From Daphnia pulex (Eukaryota > Arthropoda > Branchiopoda > Diplostraca > Daphniidae): a stretch of DNA of 64,000 nt. The stretch covers positions 1-64,000 of the forward strand of contig NC_060024.1 of the NCBI RefSeq assembly GCF_021134715.1. The letters run 5' to 3'. Position numbers and translations under genes: made by a program. Each line of letters begins with the position of its first letter. Position 1 is the first letter of the stretch. This document shows positions 38,877 through 50,990 of the stretch, piece by piece. A model generated the notes under the pieces. That model was not told the origin of the DNA. It was given only the letters and a program-made list of their open reading frames with translations, and made no database searches.

Positions 38877-39161
38877 GAATATTCCATTCCAACAGACGAC
38901 GACGAGATCAGGACGCCGCACAACAACACCGGCGCACCTACGCGACTATTGCCTTGGGGGCCCCCGATAGGTGGCCCCAAATTCAGTCGTTGTTACCCTA
39001 CCCCCTATTGTTTATTTCCCCCCCAATTTACTGTACAATATTCAGTGTGTTAAAATAGACGAGAGGTAAAAGACACGGTTTTGTTCGTGTCTAATTTATT
39101 CAACTTGGAAACTGTAAGTAAACGGCCCGACACGCCGAACATCCCTTTTACATTTTCTACA
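38871..39161 (+). repeat. 3' LTR of the BEL/Pao element
   Basis: Identical by eye to the 5' LTR over 291 bp. The pol stop codon (TAG, 38,874-38,876) lies in its first bases. A short purine run (GGTGGGGAG) just upstream may serve as polypurine tract. Confidence 0.95.
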
Positions 39162-39219
39162 TAAATGTTAAAAATTCGTTGCATAATGTCACATCAAAGA
39201 ATACGTAACCGACTATTGT

Positions 39220-39379
39220 GTATGTAAAGGATATTGAAATCCCACGCTTGGAAGACATTAACCTTACCAGGGAAAACAGAAGAAATCAAATAGTTATTCT
39301 ACCCGTCAAGATTATGTTGAACAACGAGGGTCATAATGAATTTCAAGAAATTTATACAACTGGATCAACAAGGATTTAG
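39220..39379 (+). pseudogene. DDE (rve-type) integrase-core gene, 3' exon
   Basis: Right of the retrotransposon an open frame reads DIEIPRLEDINLTRENRRNQ, then VILPVKIMLNNEGHNEFQEI and ends at TAG 39,377. The PRLE...L pattern resembles the C-terminal tail of the integrase-core family that continues from the exons at 29,600-30,426. Removing the 8.7-kb insertion brings it 200 bp from exon 5. The assignment rests on weak similarity and position. Confidence 0.45.
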
Positions 39380-39599
39380 TACCTAGAGAGCGCTACATAT
39401 GAGGTGACATTTGCGTCGTCACCTCAATATGTTTTACTAAACAGTCGGATAAATAAAATTATGAATAAAAAAAATTTCCACTTTCCTTATTAAAGAAGTA
39501 ATAATAAAATACTTTATAAAAACTTTGTTCAACTTTGTTGACATTCCAATGAAATGTCACATGGATTTACTAAAGGCGGGACATCCCTAATGAACCAAA

Positions 39600-40473
39600 A
39601 AATAGAAGGGAAATATACAAACTGTAATGGTAAAAGTTATTGGCAGTCCTATTTGAAATGCTAAAGCTTGTTCTCAGACCATCTAATTGTAAAAGCTTGC
39701 ACGCAGTGCTAATTGAATTGTAACAAGTTTTCAAATCCTATACCAATTTTAAAAGGTTCGTCACAGTAGTAATTGAATCGAAAAATGTTGTAGTAATTGA
39801 AAAGGGTTTTTCGCAGTCGTATTCCAACTACAATAGTTGTTCGCAGTCCCTACACTGTTGCAATAGTACTAAGTGAATTTTACTTGAAAAGATCCCACTT
39901 AAGATTAAATGGGTATTTTCAACATCAATTGCAATGAATGAGAAATGCATTTAGTAGATGAGACAAAAATACAAAACGGACAGGTAAAAATGCTAGATGG
40001 AGATTCAAAAAATTTCTTTTTAATTGTAACAGTTGTTCCCAGTATTATTTCAATAGTAAAAAGTTGAAGTTATATTTAAATAACAAAAGGTTGTTTGCAG
40101 TCCCTACAGAAGTTAAGTAGTCTTTGGCTTTTAGTTGAAAAATATCTAAATCATGACAATATATCTACAGCAAAAATTAATTGCAATGAAATTACACATA
40201 TTAACGAAACATAAAAAAGGGTTCCTAATGAACTTTCAAAAACAAAAGAGAAAATTTCCCACAGTTCTTTTGTAATTGTAAATCTTTTCCGAAGTACTAA
40301 TTGTTAAAAATATTAGTTCAATTTTAGTTTGCTAAGGTTATTCGCAGTCCTTACACAACTGCAAAATCCTCAATGATTTGTAGTAGACAAAAGGGGTAGG
40401 TCTAAAAAAAAAGAAATTCAAAAAATGGGCACTACCTCAGCATCTGGATTACCATACAATTCAGCCAAATCAG
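39600..40473. repeat. Right copy of long inverted repeat, with GCAGTCC tandem units
   Basis: The last 440 bp are the reverse complement of 25,843-26,270. The inner part (39,640-39,870) is a diverged tandem array of units like TAATTGTAAAAG-TTGTTCGCAGTCC, about 30-40 bp each. It abuts the truncated A2 copy directly. Confidence 0.75.
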
Positions 40474-41836
40474 AAAAAGGTCCCTCTCCGACCTGAACGT
40501 CGCCTGCAGAGATTTCCTTCGCAAGGTAGCCTGTGTCCCTATGTCCGCTTACACTGCTTTTTTCTACTCAGATCGCCGCGTGGGAGGAATTGGAGTTCTC
40601 CCTCTCACAGACGAGGCTGACATTTGGACCCTGGCCAGAGCACTGCAACTCCTAGATAGCAAAGACAAGAACGTCAGTGAAGTGGCAATGGCTCAACTAG
40701 AAGAAACCATCAAATTGGGATACGGCAGGAACGAAGTTCCCTTTCCACTTCCCATTAACGAGTACTTGGCAGGTTTCATGGAAAAGGGACTTGGAGCAAT
40801 CCGACATGGAGGAGCATCAATGAACCTTTGAACCCGCGCAAGGAAGGCCTCGGGCTGTTTGAAGAGGATAAGGATTGATGTATCCGGCGAAGAATATAGC
40901 AAAGTTATCGCCGATGACATCTCCACAATCTCCATCAAGGCAGTCAGAGGACTCTGGACCGTGATGAGGCAAACGTGGACCAGGATACTCCTGTCAGCTC
41001 AACAAGTAAAGATGGCAACCGGATAAGCTCTTGATGTGGCCAAGGAGAACGCAAATCTCTTATAATGCTGAACACCACTGTCCTTCAAGGAATGGCACTT
41101 TCTCCACAAGGCTTTACTAGGGATACTGCCAGTCCGAGGTGGCCCAGGATCAAAGTCGACAGTCCAAACCTGTCGACTAGGTTGTACGAAGCTGGAAACC
41201 ACAGACCATGTTTTTTGTGGGTGCCAGGTAAACTCTGCTCTTTCTATTAATCGCCATAATTCTATCTTAGGGCTTATGGCGGAAGAAACGGAGAAACTTG
41301 GCCACACTTCTCCGTCAACATCGCCGTGGAAAACACCGGACTCAGACCAGACGTGGTGGTCACTTCCAACAACCCTTCAATCATCATCGACGTCACGGTT
41401 CCACTCAGCAGCGCGGATGGACTCTAGAAGGCACAGGCAAGAAAAATTGAAAAGTACAAACACCTTGGTGTGATACTCCCTCTCGTTGTTGGTACACTAG
41501 GGTCCTGGCTTCCAAGCAACGATGAGATATTTCTTTCCCTTAGATTCTCGGGTAGAAAATGGCAAAGCCTAAAGAAGAAGATGAAACTACTCGCTATCCA
41601 AAGAACAACCCAAATCATAGCCAAACACCTTGCATACCAGATTGAAGCAAACGATCCCGAACCCGAAGAAGAAGAAGCAGAAGAGGGCGCAAGTCCTCCC
41701 TCTTCCTCAAACTAGGGGATTTTTTAAGTAGCGTTGACACGTCGTCTCAAGAACTTTTTCCCTTAAAACTCAATTAATATAAATCATTGTATATATGTTT
41801 ATTCCCAGTCCTTTGGAAAATACAATGCATAAAAAA
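40474..41836 (+). mobile_element. Family A non-LTR copy A2, 5'-truncated and degenerate
   Basis: Corresponds to A1 from about 4,726 to its 3' end; everything upstream, including RT, is missing, as expected for incomplete target-primed reverse transcription or later deletion. The frame is broken by stops (40,829 TGA; TAA in ACCGGATAAGC at about 41,022; 41,425 TAG) and a frameshift near 41,305. It keeps the nuclease motif RPD (41,344-41,352) lost in A1. It shares its defects with A3, so the two are duplicates. The 3' end joins the decayed U2 fragment TTTTCTTATCAGTT. Confidence 0.85.
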
Positions 41837-41850
41837 TTTTCTTATCAGTT

Positions 41851-44800
41851 GTCCCCAGATGCCATTGGCTTGATCTTTTGCTTTTGTCCGAATCTTTGTT
41901 GTGATCGCATTCTTCTCTCTACTTCTACCCCTCTTATATTAACTGTTTTAAATTTACATATGTTGATTTTGCTTTATTATGAGTGACAATAAAATTTCTA
42001 ATTTTACGTCGCCTAGTGTGAGTCGGTTGACGGAGAACATTACCGATGTGGTGTACATCAGTCTACCCATCCCCCTCTCTACCACCTTCTCCTGCTACAT
42101 CTGCAATATCGTTGGACAGAAGCTAGCGACTCATAATATCCTGAAAAAAACATATCTGATCTACCCACCGTTGTCGTCCAATTTGAGTGCCACATCTGCC
42201 AGTTTGAGTTGCCCAGTGTGAAAAGCTTTTTCGCCTACCATGCTGAAACCCATTCCCTTCGGTCTGTGTCTCCACCCACTACTACGACTGGTACACTTCC
42301 TGTACTTCCCATTTCTTCAGAAGACATCGATATTTTCCTTTCTGCAGCTCGACACCAGTCCTCCTCGGAGCCTCCTAACAAATCTACTGTAGCGACCATC
42401 CTTCTGACGGTAACCCCACTAACTTACTCCCTTCTCTAGGTACTGGGCTGGTGCTGCCCCATCCACCTGGCCTCCTCAATAACTTCGGGCCTCGTGAGCT
42501 ACTCCCGCCCTTTAGTGCTTCCCCTCTCAGTGATGTGCCAAGTGACTTTCCTTTTCTGCTTCCAGAGCCGGATCCTCCCGACGGAAACGGCTCTCTGTCG
42601 TCGTGGACTGGTCATACAAATGTACTGTATTACTTTCGTTAACATCCAGTTTTGAGTTGTTGCTGGAAGAATGGTGGCGGTTAACGCTGTTATCGCCCAC
42701 GCTCCAATCCACCATTGGTGACTGAAGAAATGCTCATTTCCCAGCAGCTTCTTCTCGCCAATGTAGTGTCTGTCCCATCCCCGGAAAAACCGCAAAATAG
42801 TGTGTCTCCAGTGTTGATTCGACCCCTTTCGCCGATAGCTACACCAAACCTCCGAAATACTACCCCCACGCCACCTAACGTCTCTCTTCAAGCATCTGGC
42901 GCTTCAGGTGCTCGAGGTCTGGATTGTGCCGAAAATTCTCCTTCTTCCCCAGTGATTGAGCGATTCGCCTCTCATGCCAGTTGCTCCACGATGGGACCGT
43001 TATGCTGGTCACTTTGACCTTCCTCGAAGGCAAGATCTTAGGCTGTCTATTTTTTCACTTTCAGCTCAGCCCCCAGGTCTTGTACAGCAGTACGAGCCAT
43101 CTGGTGTTCGACGTGAAAGACGATATCGACGGCAAACTCCTCATTCTCCACCGTAGCGATAATGGGTGACCTGCTATCTTTCCTCGACGTCGTGTCCCTA
43201 TAATTAACCCCGCCCGAATAAACGAAGAGGAGGAAGCTCCTGACATTCCCCCCACCGAAGCTAAAGATCTCCAGTGCCAGTGGGTTGATACATTCAATTC
43301 ACTCCTCCCTGAAGATATTGATGGGCTCTTGCTGGCTATTACCACTGCTAATGCTGAAAGTCAGGATAGAGCACCACTGCCTCCTACCCGTGCTCCGGCT
43401 TCCCCTACCCGTGCTCCGGCTCCCCCTACCCAAGGTCCAGGGTTGTTAATATTGCCGCGATGAACGATGAAATCGTCATCGGGAATAAAATTTTTTGTTT
43501 GAGCGATTAGGGCGCGATAGATTTCAATATCAGTATCGATTGATAATCGCGTTTTCAGTGCCGATGACGCGATAGCGATAGTTTTTTTAGGAGGATAGGT
43601 TTTTGCGATAGGTTTTTCCCAGGATTTTGATCCCCAGGATGCTTCCGCCATCCAGAAACTTTATAGGTTGGATCGGAATAAAGCCATGACCCACATCTTA
43701 GCAGCACCTTCTTCGTATTGTGTGGCTGAACCTGAAGCAATCGAAACATACTTGGCTACAATTTTCGCCTTTCTTACTGCCCTGATAACCCCACTGGATG
43801 TGTCGTCTCGCTTTCGGCGAATGAAAAACACGGCTCCCCGACCTGATTGCGCACGCTACTCTGGCCTGCGCTGCTGTGATCCCGGCTGCCACACCCTGGC
43901 CCTCATTTACTCGTGGTGTTTCCGCACTGCCAAGGTGCTAACCGCCTGGAAAGAGTCGACGACGGTCCTTATTTTTAAAGCCGGTGACAGAGAGAATCTC
44001 GGTAATTGGCGCCCACTCACCCTTGGAAACACAATTGCTATCAAGCTTTTCTCTGGCGTCATCGCCGACAGAATTTCCCGCTGGGCGGAAGACGGCCACA
44101 TGATTTTTCCCCATCAGAAAGGGTTCACCCGGCACCACCGCTTCCTTCAACACAACATTCTTCTCCGGTCTGCAATTAATCAAGCCCGTCGAACCGCTCT
44201 GGAACTATGTGTAGCATGGCTTGACCTGGCCAACGTCTTTCCTTCCGTCCCCCATACCCATATCTTTGGCACCCTAAATTTACTAGTGCTACCTGTGGAA
44301 TTAATTTCCGTTATTCAAGACCTCTACACTGACACAAACACGCGCGGGATGACGTCCAATGGCACGACAGCACCTATTCCAATTCATCAGGAGTCAAGCA
44401 AGACTTCCTCTTGAGCCCTGTCGTATTTGATTTGGCAATGGAACCAATAGTCCACGCTATCATGGCGCTAAAACCCTTTCTTTTCAATAAAGCCTTGTTG
44501 ACCTCCTTATTTTAGCTTTCTCCCATGACCTGGTCCAACTGGCAAAAAACGAAACCGCACTCCAGCGCCAACTTGATGTGGCGACAGAAACAGCCGAATG
44601 GTTCGGCCTCACCTTCAAACCGGCCAAATGTGCAACTCTTCATGTTGTTCGGCGTGAAAGTGGCTCAATTGGCCCCAACGGAACAGTGCTGAAGTAGTTT
44701 ATATCCTTGATGATGCGCGTTAAGCCGAAAAGCGAAACGCTCAAAACTGCAGTGCATCATAAAATCCGACGTCAACCGGATATGGAAAATATTGTTGAAT

Positions 44801-46131
44801 ACCTCAATGGTTCCACCGATGGAGAAATGGGTCAAACCAATAGTAATGTCCCCTCATTATGGTCTTGTGCCCGAATCTGCACGCGTGCCATTCATCGCAC
44901 AGTTGCTTTGGAGTGGTTGCAGTGCGCTACCCTAGGTTAGATGCAAATTATTGTCCCCCGACCAGGAAAAGAGCCGAACCAGGCACGAGCCCATCCGGCT
45001 GCCCGCCAGCAGGTGTGTAAATTAATAAACCTATCTTCACCGTCTTCTCAAGAAACCTGACCACGGTAACGTGTATTCAGTCACCAGCCTTCGCAGTGAA
45101 TCTAATGATGATGAAATTCGGTCTTTATACCTGGTTTTCTGACTGGCGCTTCCTCCATCGTGCCAGGCTGGATACTATGCCCCTCAACGGAATAGATCGA
45201 TTTGGAGAGGGCAGTAAGCAATGCCACTTTTGTAATAATGTACTTGAAACTCTACCTTCATTGTAAATACGTCAGTCGTCCTCGGGCTCTCCACCACCAC
45301 AATGTTGTCTATCGGCTGGCCAGGGGAACACCGGCGATTGCTGGGACAATCACTGAAGACAAGAAAAATCCTGGTACCAGTGGTCAACTCCATTCAGATC
45401 TCGTCGTCACCAATGTCTCGGCCCGCTCCATCTCTATCATTGGCGAAGCAATCGCCTTTGAGAACAAATTCGAAGCTATCCAGCTCACCCGAGCTGGAAA
45501 GATCGAAAAATACCAAGTTCTGACGGACGAATTCCATTCCCAAGAATGGAAAGTCTATTTGACTACCTTTATCGTTGGTGCCCCAAGCGGATGGGATTTG
45601 GCAAACGACACAGTTATCTGTCAACTACGGATAAGCAAGAGTGATGCCACACTCATGAAGAAATTGGTCATCAGCGACACCATCCGGTGGTGCCACGACG
45701 GATCTACGTGGAATTCGTAAGTGGCGAACGGCAATATCGGGACCCAATGCCGATGGCCCAACCCCCTGCGCAACCGCAGTTTGCCTTGGCACTGGATCCT
45801 CCTTAAGACCCATGAAATAACCCCCAAATTATTTTTATCTGCTTTCCCGATGGGCCTACGCCCTATTGGTCTGCTCCCCCCTCTCACTTATTTCTGCCTC
45901 CGCATTCGCCTTTTTTTCTTTTTCTCTTCCCTTTCTCTCTTTTTATTATCTGCCTTTTTATGGTCATTCCTCCTCTCCTATCATACTTGATTTCTTTAGA
46001 AAAGTCGTCTTCTCCTTGCATTATCCGCAGATCTTGCTTCTACCCCAAATACCTCGTCATTTGATAAATATTTCCCCTTTTGCTTAGCCACCTTTGTACA
46101 AGATCAAAATTCATTTTTAATAAACAATTTA
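41851..46131 (+). mobile_element. Family B non-LTR copy B2, degenerate
   Basis: Follows A2 across a U2 fragment and ends at U2 remnant 2. It keeps the start MSDNKISNF (41,979) and parts of the finger and Pro-rich regions. An internal hairpin-type insertion remnant lies at 43,441-43,617. A best-preserved RT segment spans 43,668-44,414 (KAGDRENLGNWRPLTLGNT, AWLDLANVFPSV). FADD has become FSHD (about 44,516-44,530). The nuclease RPD is HSD and its IID is IIG (45,390-45,445). Roughly 90 bp is deleted near 43,768 relative to its duplicate at 54.3 kb. Dead element. Confidence 0.85.
43441..43617. repeat. Truncated copy of a small GCGAT-rich insertion
   Basis: Begins GGTTGTTAATATTGCCGCGA exactly as at 55,883 but lacks the right half. 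The duplicate in B2b at the same position is complete (483 bp). Confidence 0.7.
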
Positions 46132-46281
46132 ATCTGTTCTTATCAGCTTAATATCTGATACGGGTTCAAATGGACCCCAGAATATTAAACTGGTTTTTGG
46201 CATACGGAGGGAATACAGTGCTTGCACTACTCCCGCCACGGGTTGGCCCTGTATAGCAGTACCTCAGGGATCGGCTCACCC
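46132..46281 (+). pseudogene. U2 snRNA remnant 2 (nt 38-187)
   Basis: 150 nt aligned with remnant 1 without gaps. The Sm site has changed to CTGGTTTTTGGCA (A to G), and the 3' loops contain several substitutions (GGTTGGCCCTGTATAGCAGTACC). It starts at the family B 3' end, with the first 37 nt of U2 absent. Nonfunctional. Confidence 0.88.
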
Positions 46282-46847
46282 CCTATGAGGGAAAACATAT
46301 TTAATAAAACAGAAATTGTCTTAGCATTGAGTAAATAATAGACTATATGTATAAATGCAAAAGTGTCATGTAGACATGTTTGTAATTTTTTTCTAATTGT
46401 AGTTTTTTTCGTTATAACAGGAAAAGCATAAAAAATTACGTACATGATTGTGTTAAATAAATATTACTGTTTATCTTTCGATGTGATCTTTTTTTGAAAT
46501 TTGATGATGATGATGATTGAGAGGAATGATTTGATGATTTCTGATTAAAAGTCGACTTTTCTTATTTTTGAATTTGCTAATTGGACGACAAAATGAAAAA
46601 AACAAGCTTTTTGTTTCTTGAAAAGTATTTGCAATGATCATGAATCATGAATCATGAAATAAATACTTTTTTTTCATATTTTCAATCAGAATTTTTTTTA
46701 CTGTATTTTGCTCGAGTTCGTAATTCAAGTCAATGAAAGAAAGTGGGCGCTATTTTTTAAACGTCAGTCAAATACTTAAACATTCTTTGTTAATTTTGTT
46801 CTGCTGTATAAAAAGTATTAAAGTAAGTGAAAAAAACATCAACAATC
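46282..46847. other. AT-rich interval between U2 remnant 2 and U1 fragment
   Basis: No gene. Short direct repeats GATGATGATGAT and ATCATGAATCATGAATC are seen. TGTATAAAAAG at about 46,805-46,815 lies 35 nt before the U1 start and could be a fossil promoter element. Confidence 0.4.
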
Positions 46848-46961
46848 ATACTTTCCTGTCTCAGAGGCAACAATGATCACCAAGTTGGTTCCTCCAGGGC
46901 CTTTCCTATGCTCTAAGGATGGGCTGACCATTGCGATTAATCCAAATGTGAAAAATCTCAC
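46848..46961 (+). pseudogene. U1 snRNA pseudogene, truncated at its 3' side
   Basis: Aligns with arthropod U1 from nt 1. The 5' end ATACTTTCCTG corresponds to AUACUUACCUG; it continues with ATGATCACCAAG (stem-loop I, U1-70K loop GAUCACGAAG), TTGGTTCCTCC, GCTGACCATTGCGATTA and CCAAATGTG. A/T substitution in the 5' splice-site-pairing ACTTACC and other changes show decay. It stops before the Sm site, where family A 3' sequence (GTAGCGGTGACACGTCG) begins. Either a U1 variant locus hit by a retrotransposon or a chimera made by template switching. Confidence 0.7.
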
Positions 46962-47070
46962 GTAGCGGTGACACGTCGTCTCGCGAACTTTTTTTAAAAA
47001 TTCAATTCCTATAAATCATTGCATTCATCAATCATTAATTCCCAGTCCTTGGGAAAATACAATGCATAAA
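46962..47070 (+). mobile_element. Family A 3'-tail fragment
   Basis: About 109 bp matching the A1 3' UTR (GACACGTCGTCTCGCGAAC; CCCAGTCC; AATACAATGCATAAA). It joins a U2 target fragment (47,071-47,087) and then B3. Extreme 5' truncation of an A insertion at the same site. Confidence 0.8.
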
Positions 47071-47827
47071 ATCTTTTCTTATCAGTTGTACTTCAACGCT
47101 TGTTCTTTTAGTTTTTTGGGTAACTTTCTTTGAATTTGTCACTTTCTTCTGTTTTTTTTTCTAAAAACCCACTTTTTTTATTTTTGTGATTATTCTTATT
47201 GTACAATGAGTGAAAGAGATGCTGCCCCTGCTGATGATCCCCCAGGTGGAAGTAGTGCTTGGAGAATGTCGAGGAAGTGGATTATATTAGTTTACCAATT
47301 CCACCCTCTACTACATTTCCCTGCCATAAGCTGATTCATGCTCTACGGTCGTACAGATGCTCGCATCCCCCAACAGCCAAAAGAAACACTTCCGGACAAC
47401 CCAAAAAAGTTCAGTGATTGTAAAATTTGAGTGCGCCATTTGCGGTTTTTAGTTGCCTGGCGTGAAAAGCTATGTTGCTCATCAGCAGAATTTCATCCCA
47501 GTCAACTCGTGATTTCGCCTACTCCACCATAACTAGTCGCTCTGTCCCTATCTATTTCGTCCGCTGATATCGACCAATTTTTTCCTACTGCTCGGCAGCA
47601 AGCCTCGTTTGACCGGCATTCGCCGGAACCATTAGTTGAGGCGATCCTTCCTCCAATAGTAACCACCTCTAATTCATATCCCTACTCTTCAGGTCTTATG
47701 CACGAATCACATCGACCACCTGGTTTACTTATAAACTTTGGACCGAGTGAAACACCTCCCTTTTCAGAGGTGGTGGTGGTCACCGTCATCCTCTTCGCCC
47801 TAATCTGTCGTTAGTGTCTAAAAAATT

Positions 47828-48049
47828 TGTTGACATTTATCAGCCCAAGAAGTGTGTGAAAAGTATCTACCATAGTATAGTATATCAACCTGTTTATTCT
47901 CGTCAAGAGAGATGAAGAAGGAAGTGTACGGTACACGAACACGAGATGAGAAGGAGCGAGATGAGAGAATGAGGATAAACAGGAATGAAAGGAACCTTAG
48001 TTAAGAGCTTTTTAGTTTGGTCGCTAGATGGAGAAACTTTATGCCAACA
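47828..48049. mobile_element. Solo LTR-like insertion in B3
   Basis: 222 bp, starts TGTTGACATTTATC and ends TTTATGCCAACA. The TGTTG...CAACA ends are typical of Copia LTRs. Flanks AAATT and ACATT give an imperfect 5-bp duplication; a longer imperfect repeat TTAGTGTCT also flanks it. The same insertion is at the same place in B3b (58,000-58,221). Confidence 0.65.
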
Positions 48050-50837
48050 ACATTAGTGTCTTAAGATATTCGCCGTACCCGGCAGCTTCTCCTCCCTAGT
48101 GTTGCTCCTCCTTAATCTCCGGATGTGCCGCAACCTAGTGTATCTAATGGCTCATTCTTTACTAAATCTCCAACACCTGCACCGTGCCCCAAAAAAACTA
48201 TGCCCCGGATTGCCCTGATTCAACTTCCGCTTCTCACTCTGCATAAGTACTCCCAATTTGTATTCTCCGGACAGGGTCGAAAGTGCATATTTTTCATCAA
48301 GTGATCAAGTGTTTTCGTCTCCTCTACCGGTTATTTTTCCCTGGAACTTTACCGCTGGTCATTTTGAAATTTTTCAACGTCCTACAAGGCTGCCCAATTT
48401 GTCAGAACGCCCGATACTACAGTGTAATTTACTTAGTATCCCGCGTGAAGGACGATCTCGTCGACGTGCGCCTTCTACGTCAACTGCTAGTGCTCATAGT
48501 GGTAAAAATCTTCCGGTCGGTGAACCATTTCGCTCACCACCATTTCCAGATAAAACGCCCTTGTACACAGCTGATGGTTATTTTAACCTGCCTCAATCAC
48601 GGTCGATCTACCGTCTCAATCTATATTGCTACGACCACCGACTCTGCTGCATCAATCCACATCGTGTCCCATACAGCAGATCGAGAACATGATCAATCCG
48701 CGGGCGATGGCGGATCATCATCATCATGGCCTCCTTTAGTTGAGATTACTTTTGCCACTGGACATTGATAGGAAGGATGATTATGCTGGCCCGTTGGATG
48801 ATGAAGGGGCTCCTCCTTCCCCAAAGCTAACTAACCAGCAGCGTCAGTGAATTGCCGCATTTCACTAGCTCCTGCCGGCAGATCTCGAATGCCTGTCAGC
48901 TCTCTTACAGGAAATTGCCACTGCTGCTGCCGAACGTAAAGATGCAGCCCCACCAAATCAACCCCGAGAAGCTAATCCCACTCAGCGGGGCACACGTAGA
49001 GATCCACCTCGACGTCAACAATACAACCCTTCAAGACGCTTCTGAAATTCAAAAGCTTTATCGCTTTTTCTGGGCATAAATAAAGCAATGATTCACATTC
49101 TCGCCAAACCATCTTCCTACTGTGTGGCTTAATCAGCTGCGATCGAGGCACACAACTCAACAACTTTTTCTGGAACTATTCATTCATGGTCAGAAACGCT
49201 GCCTTACGTGCCGGAATTAACTCACAACTCACACAGCTTCACTGGAAGAATTTACCTCTTCCTTACTGCGCCCATTGCACTACGAGAAGTATCGCGCCGT
49301 CTCCAGCGGATGAAAAACACAAAACCCTAGACAGACGTTGCCCGCTATGCTGGCCTCTGACGGGCTGACCCAGGCTACCATACACTGGCTCTCATCGATT
49401 CTCGCTGTCTTGCCCAGGCCCAAGTTCCTGTGGCATGGAAAAAATCCACTAGGGTTCTCATTTACAAAGCAGACGATGCGGAAAATTTAAACAACTGATT
49501 ATCACTCGGGAATACGATTGCCAAACTTTATTTTGGAGTTTTAGCCAATCATGTTTCAGGGTTGGCAGAAGACGGAATACGGATTTCCCCCCACCAAAAA
49601 AGACTTTACTCGCCTTGACAACAACTGTATTCTTAAATCTGCAATCAACCAAGCCCGACACACTGGCCAAGAACTTTGTGTGGCGTGGTTGGATTTGGCC
49701 AACGCCTTACCATCAGTACCACATAATTACATTTTTGGAACGCTTACTCTTCTACTACCTGCTGAATTGATCGCTGCCGTTCGGGATCTCTACAAGGATA
49801 CACCACACGGGGGATGAAATCTACCGGTCTGACTGCCTCCATCCCTCTACCTGCTGGAGTCAAACAGGGTTACATGCTGAGCCCTGCCCTGCCTCGATTT
49901 TACAATGGAGACCATTATTCGAGCAGCGGTGGCGCTTTAATCCCTCTTTTTTAATCTCGGCCTAATTGAACAGTCGACTCTGGCTTTCGCGAACGATTTG
50001 TCTCTCCCGGCCAAAAATGATGTCGTTCACCAGCAACAACTCTACGTTGCGTCCGAAAAAGCGGACTGGGGTGGCCTCACTTTCAAGCATTCGAAATGTT
50101 CCACTCTTCATATACTCAACCGTGAAACGGTTGATTCTGTTTTAACCATCGATGAAAACCCTTTGGCAGTGCTTGGAGAAGGCCACCCTACCGCTACCTA
50201 TTAGGTGTTTCTACTGGGTTCCGCAACAAACAAACTCCGGATGAATCTCTTGCTAGAATTGAGACCAATCTTAATCTTCTAGATGACAGTCTACTCGCCC
50301 CTTGGAAAAAAAGTGCCCCGCCTCGACTTCATTCATCGCTGTGCTGATGTGAGAGTGAAACCACTGTCGTAAAGTTAGACAAAACCATCATGAAGAATTG
50401 CGTAAGAAAATCAATGTACCTTCCGCAACGGGCCAAAGCAGAAGATCAGGGCAGTTTGCCCTTCAGTGATTTGCGCAACGTCTGAGCCGTAACTCACGTA
50501 AGTAGGCTGCTCACCTGCCCAGATGAATCCGTCCATGAAACGACATGGGACACTCTAAAAATACGCCATGTGCCGACTATGGACGATCTCTTGTCATTTC
50601 TTAATGGTTCCACTGAAGGTGAAATGGCCAACACTAACGGGGATGTTCCGTCTTTATGGTCACGGGTTCAGGTCTGTTCTCGTGCTCTTCCACACACCGC
50701 CGACATCAAGTAGTGGTTGTGCACCACTCGTGGTGAAATGCCGAAATGCAACTCATCGTTCCCCGCCCAGACAAAGAACCAAATCAAGCACGACCCCACC
50801 CAGCTGCCCGTCGCCAAGTATGCAGCCTTCTTAACAC

Positions 50838-50990
50838 TTTTTTTTACCGTTGTGACATCCTAGACAAATTGGCTTGGAACCTTTTATTTCCCGTCGCGAG
50901 AAATCCATATAGGTAATCCTCTCTGAAACCATGTTTACGCGGATTCTAGAATCGGAAAACTTTTTTTAGTTCTTGGCCAAAAAGAGTTTA
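50838..50990. other. Unidentified 150-bp insertion in B3
   Basis: Interrupts the sequence that in B1 reads CCTCCTTAAAACGGCCC (9,929-9,945). The insert contains TTCCCGTCGCGAGAAATCC and ends AAAAAGAG. There is no clear terminal repeat. Confidence 0.5.

Larger units (their letters stand above)
30433..39161 (+). mobile_element. BEL/Pao LTR retrotransposon, near-intact
   Basis: 8,729 bp with two 291-bp LTRs that look identical by eye (TGTTAGG...TCTACA) and a 5-bp target duplication TAAAT at 30,428-30,432 and 39,162-39,166. Contents: primer-binding site, an extra upstream ORF, gag and pol (protease, RT, RNase H, integrase), all in one orientation. Identical LTRs indicate a recent insertion. It lies in an intron of the rve-like pseudogene, just after its GTAAAT donor. 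The only coding damage I see is one in-frame UGA between gag and pol. Confidence 0.95.

Noticed and set aside
40543-41715. Functional family A protein in A2
   Set aside because: Several stops and a frameshift, no RT domain; only fragments are open.
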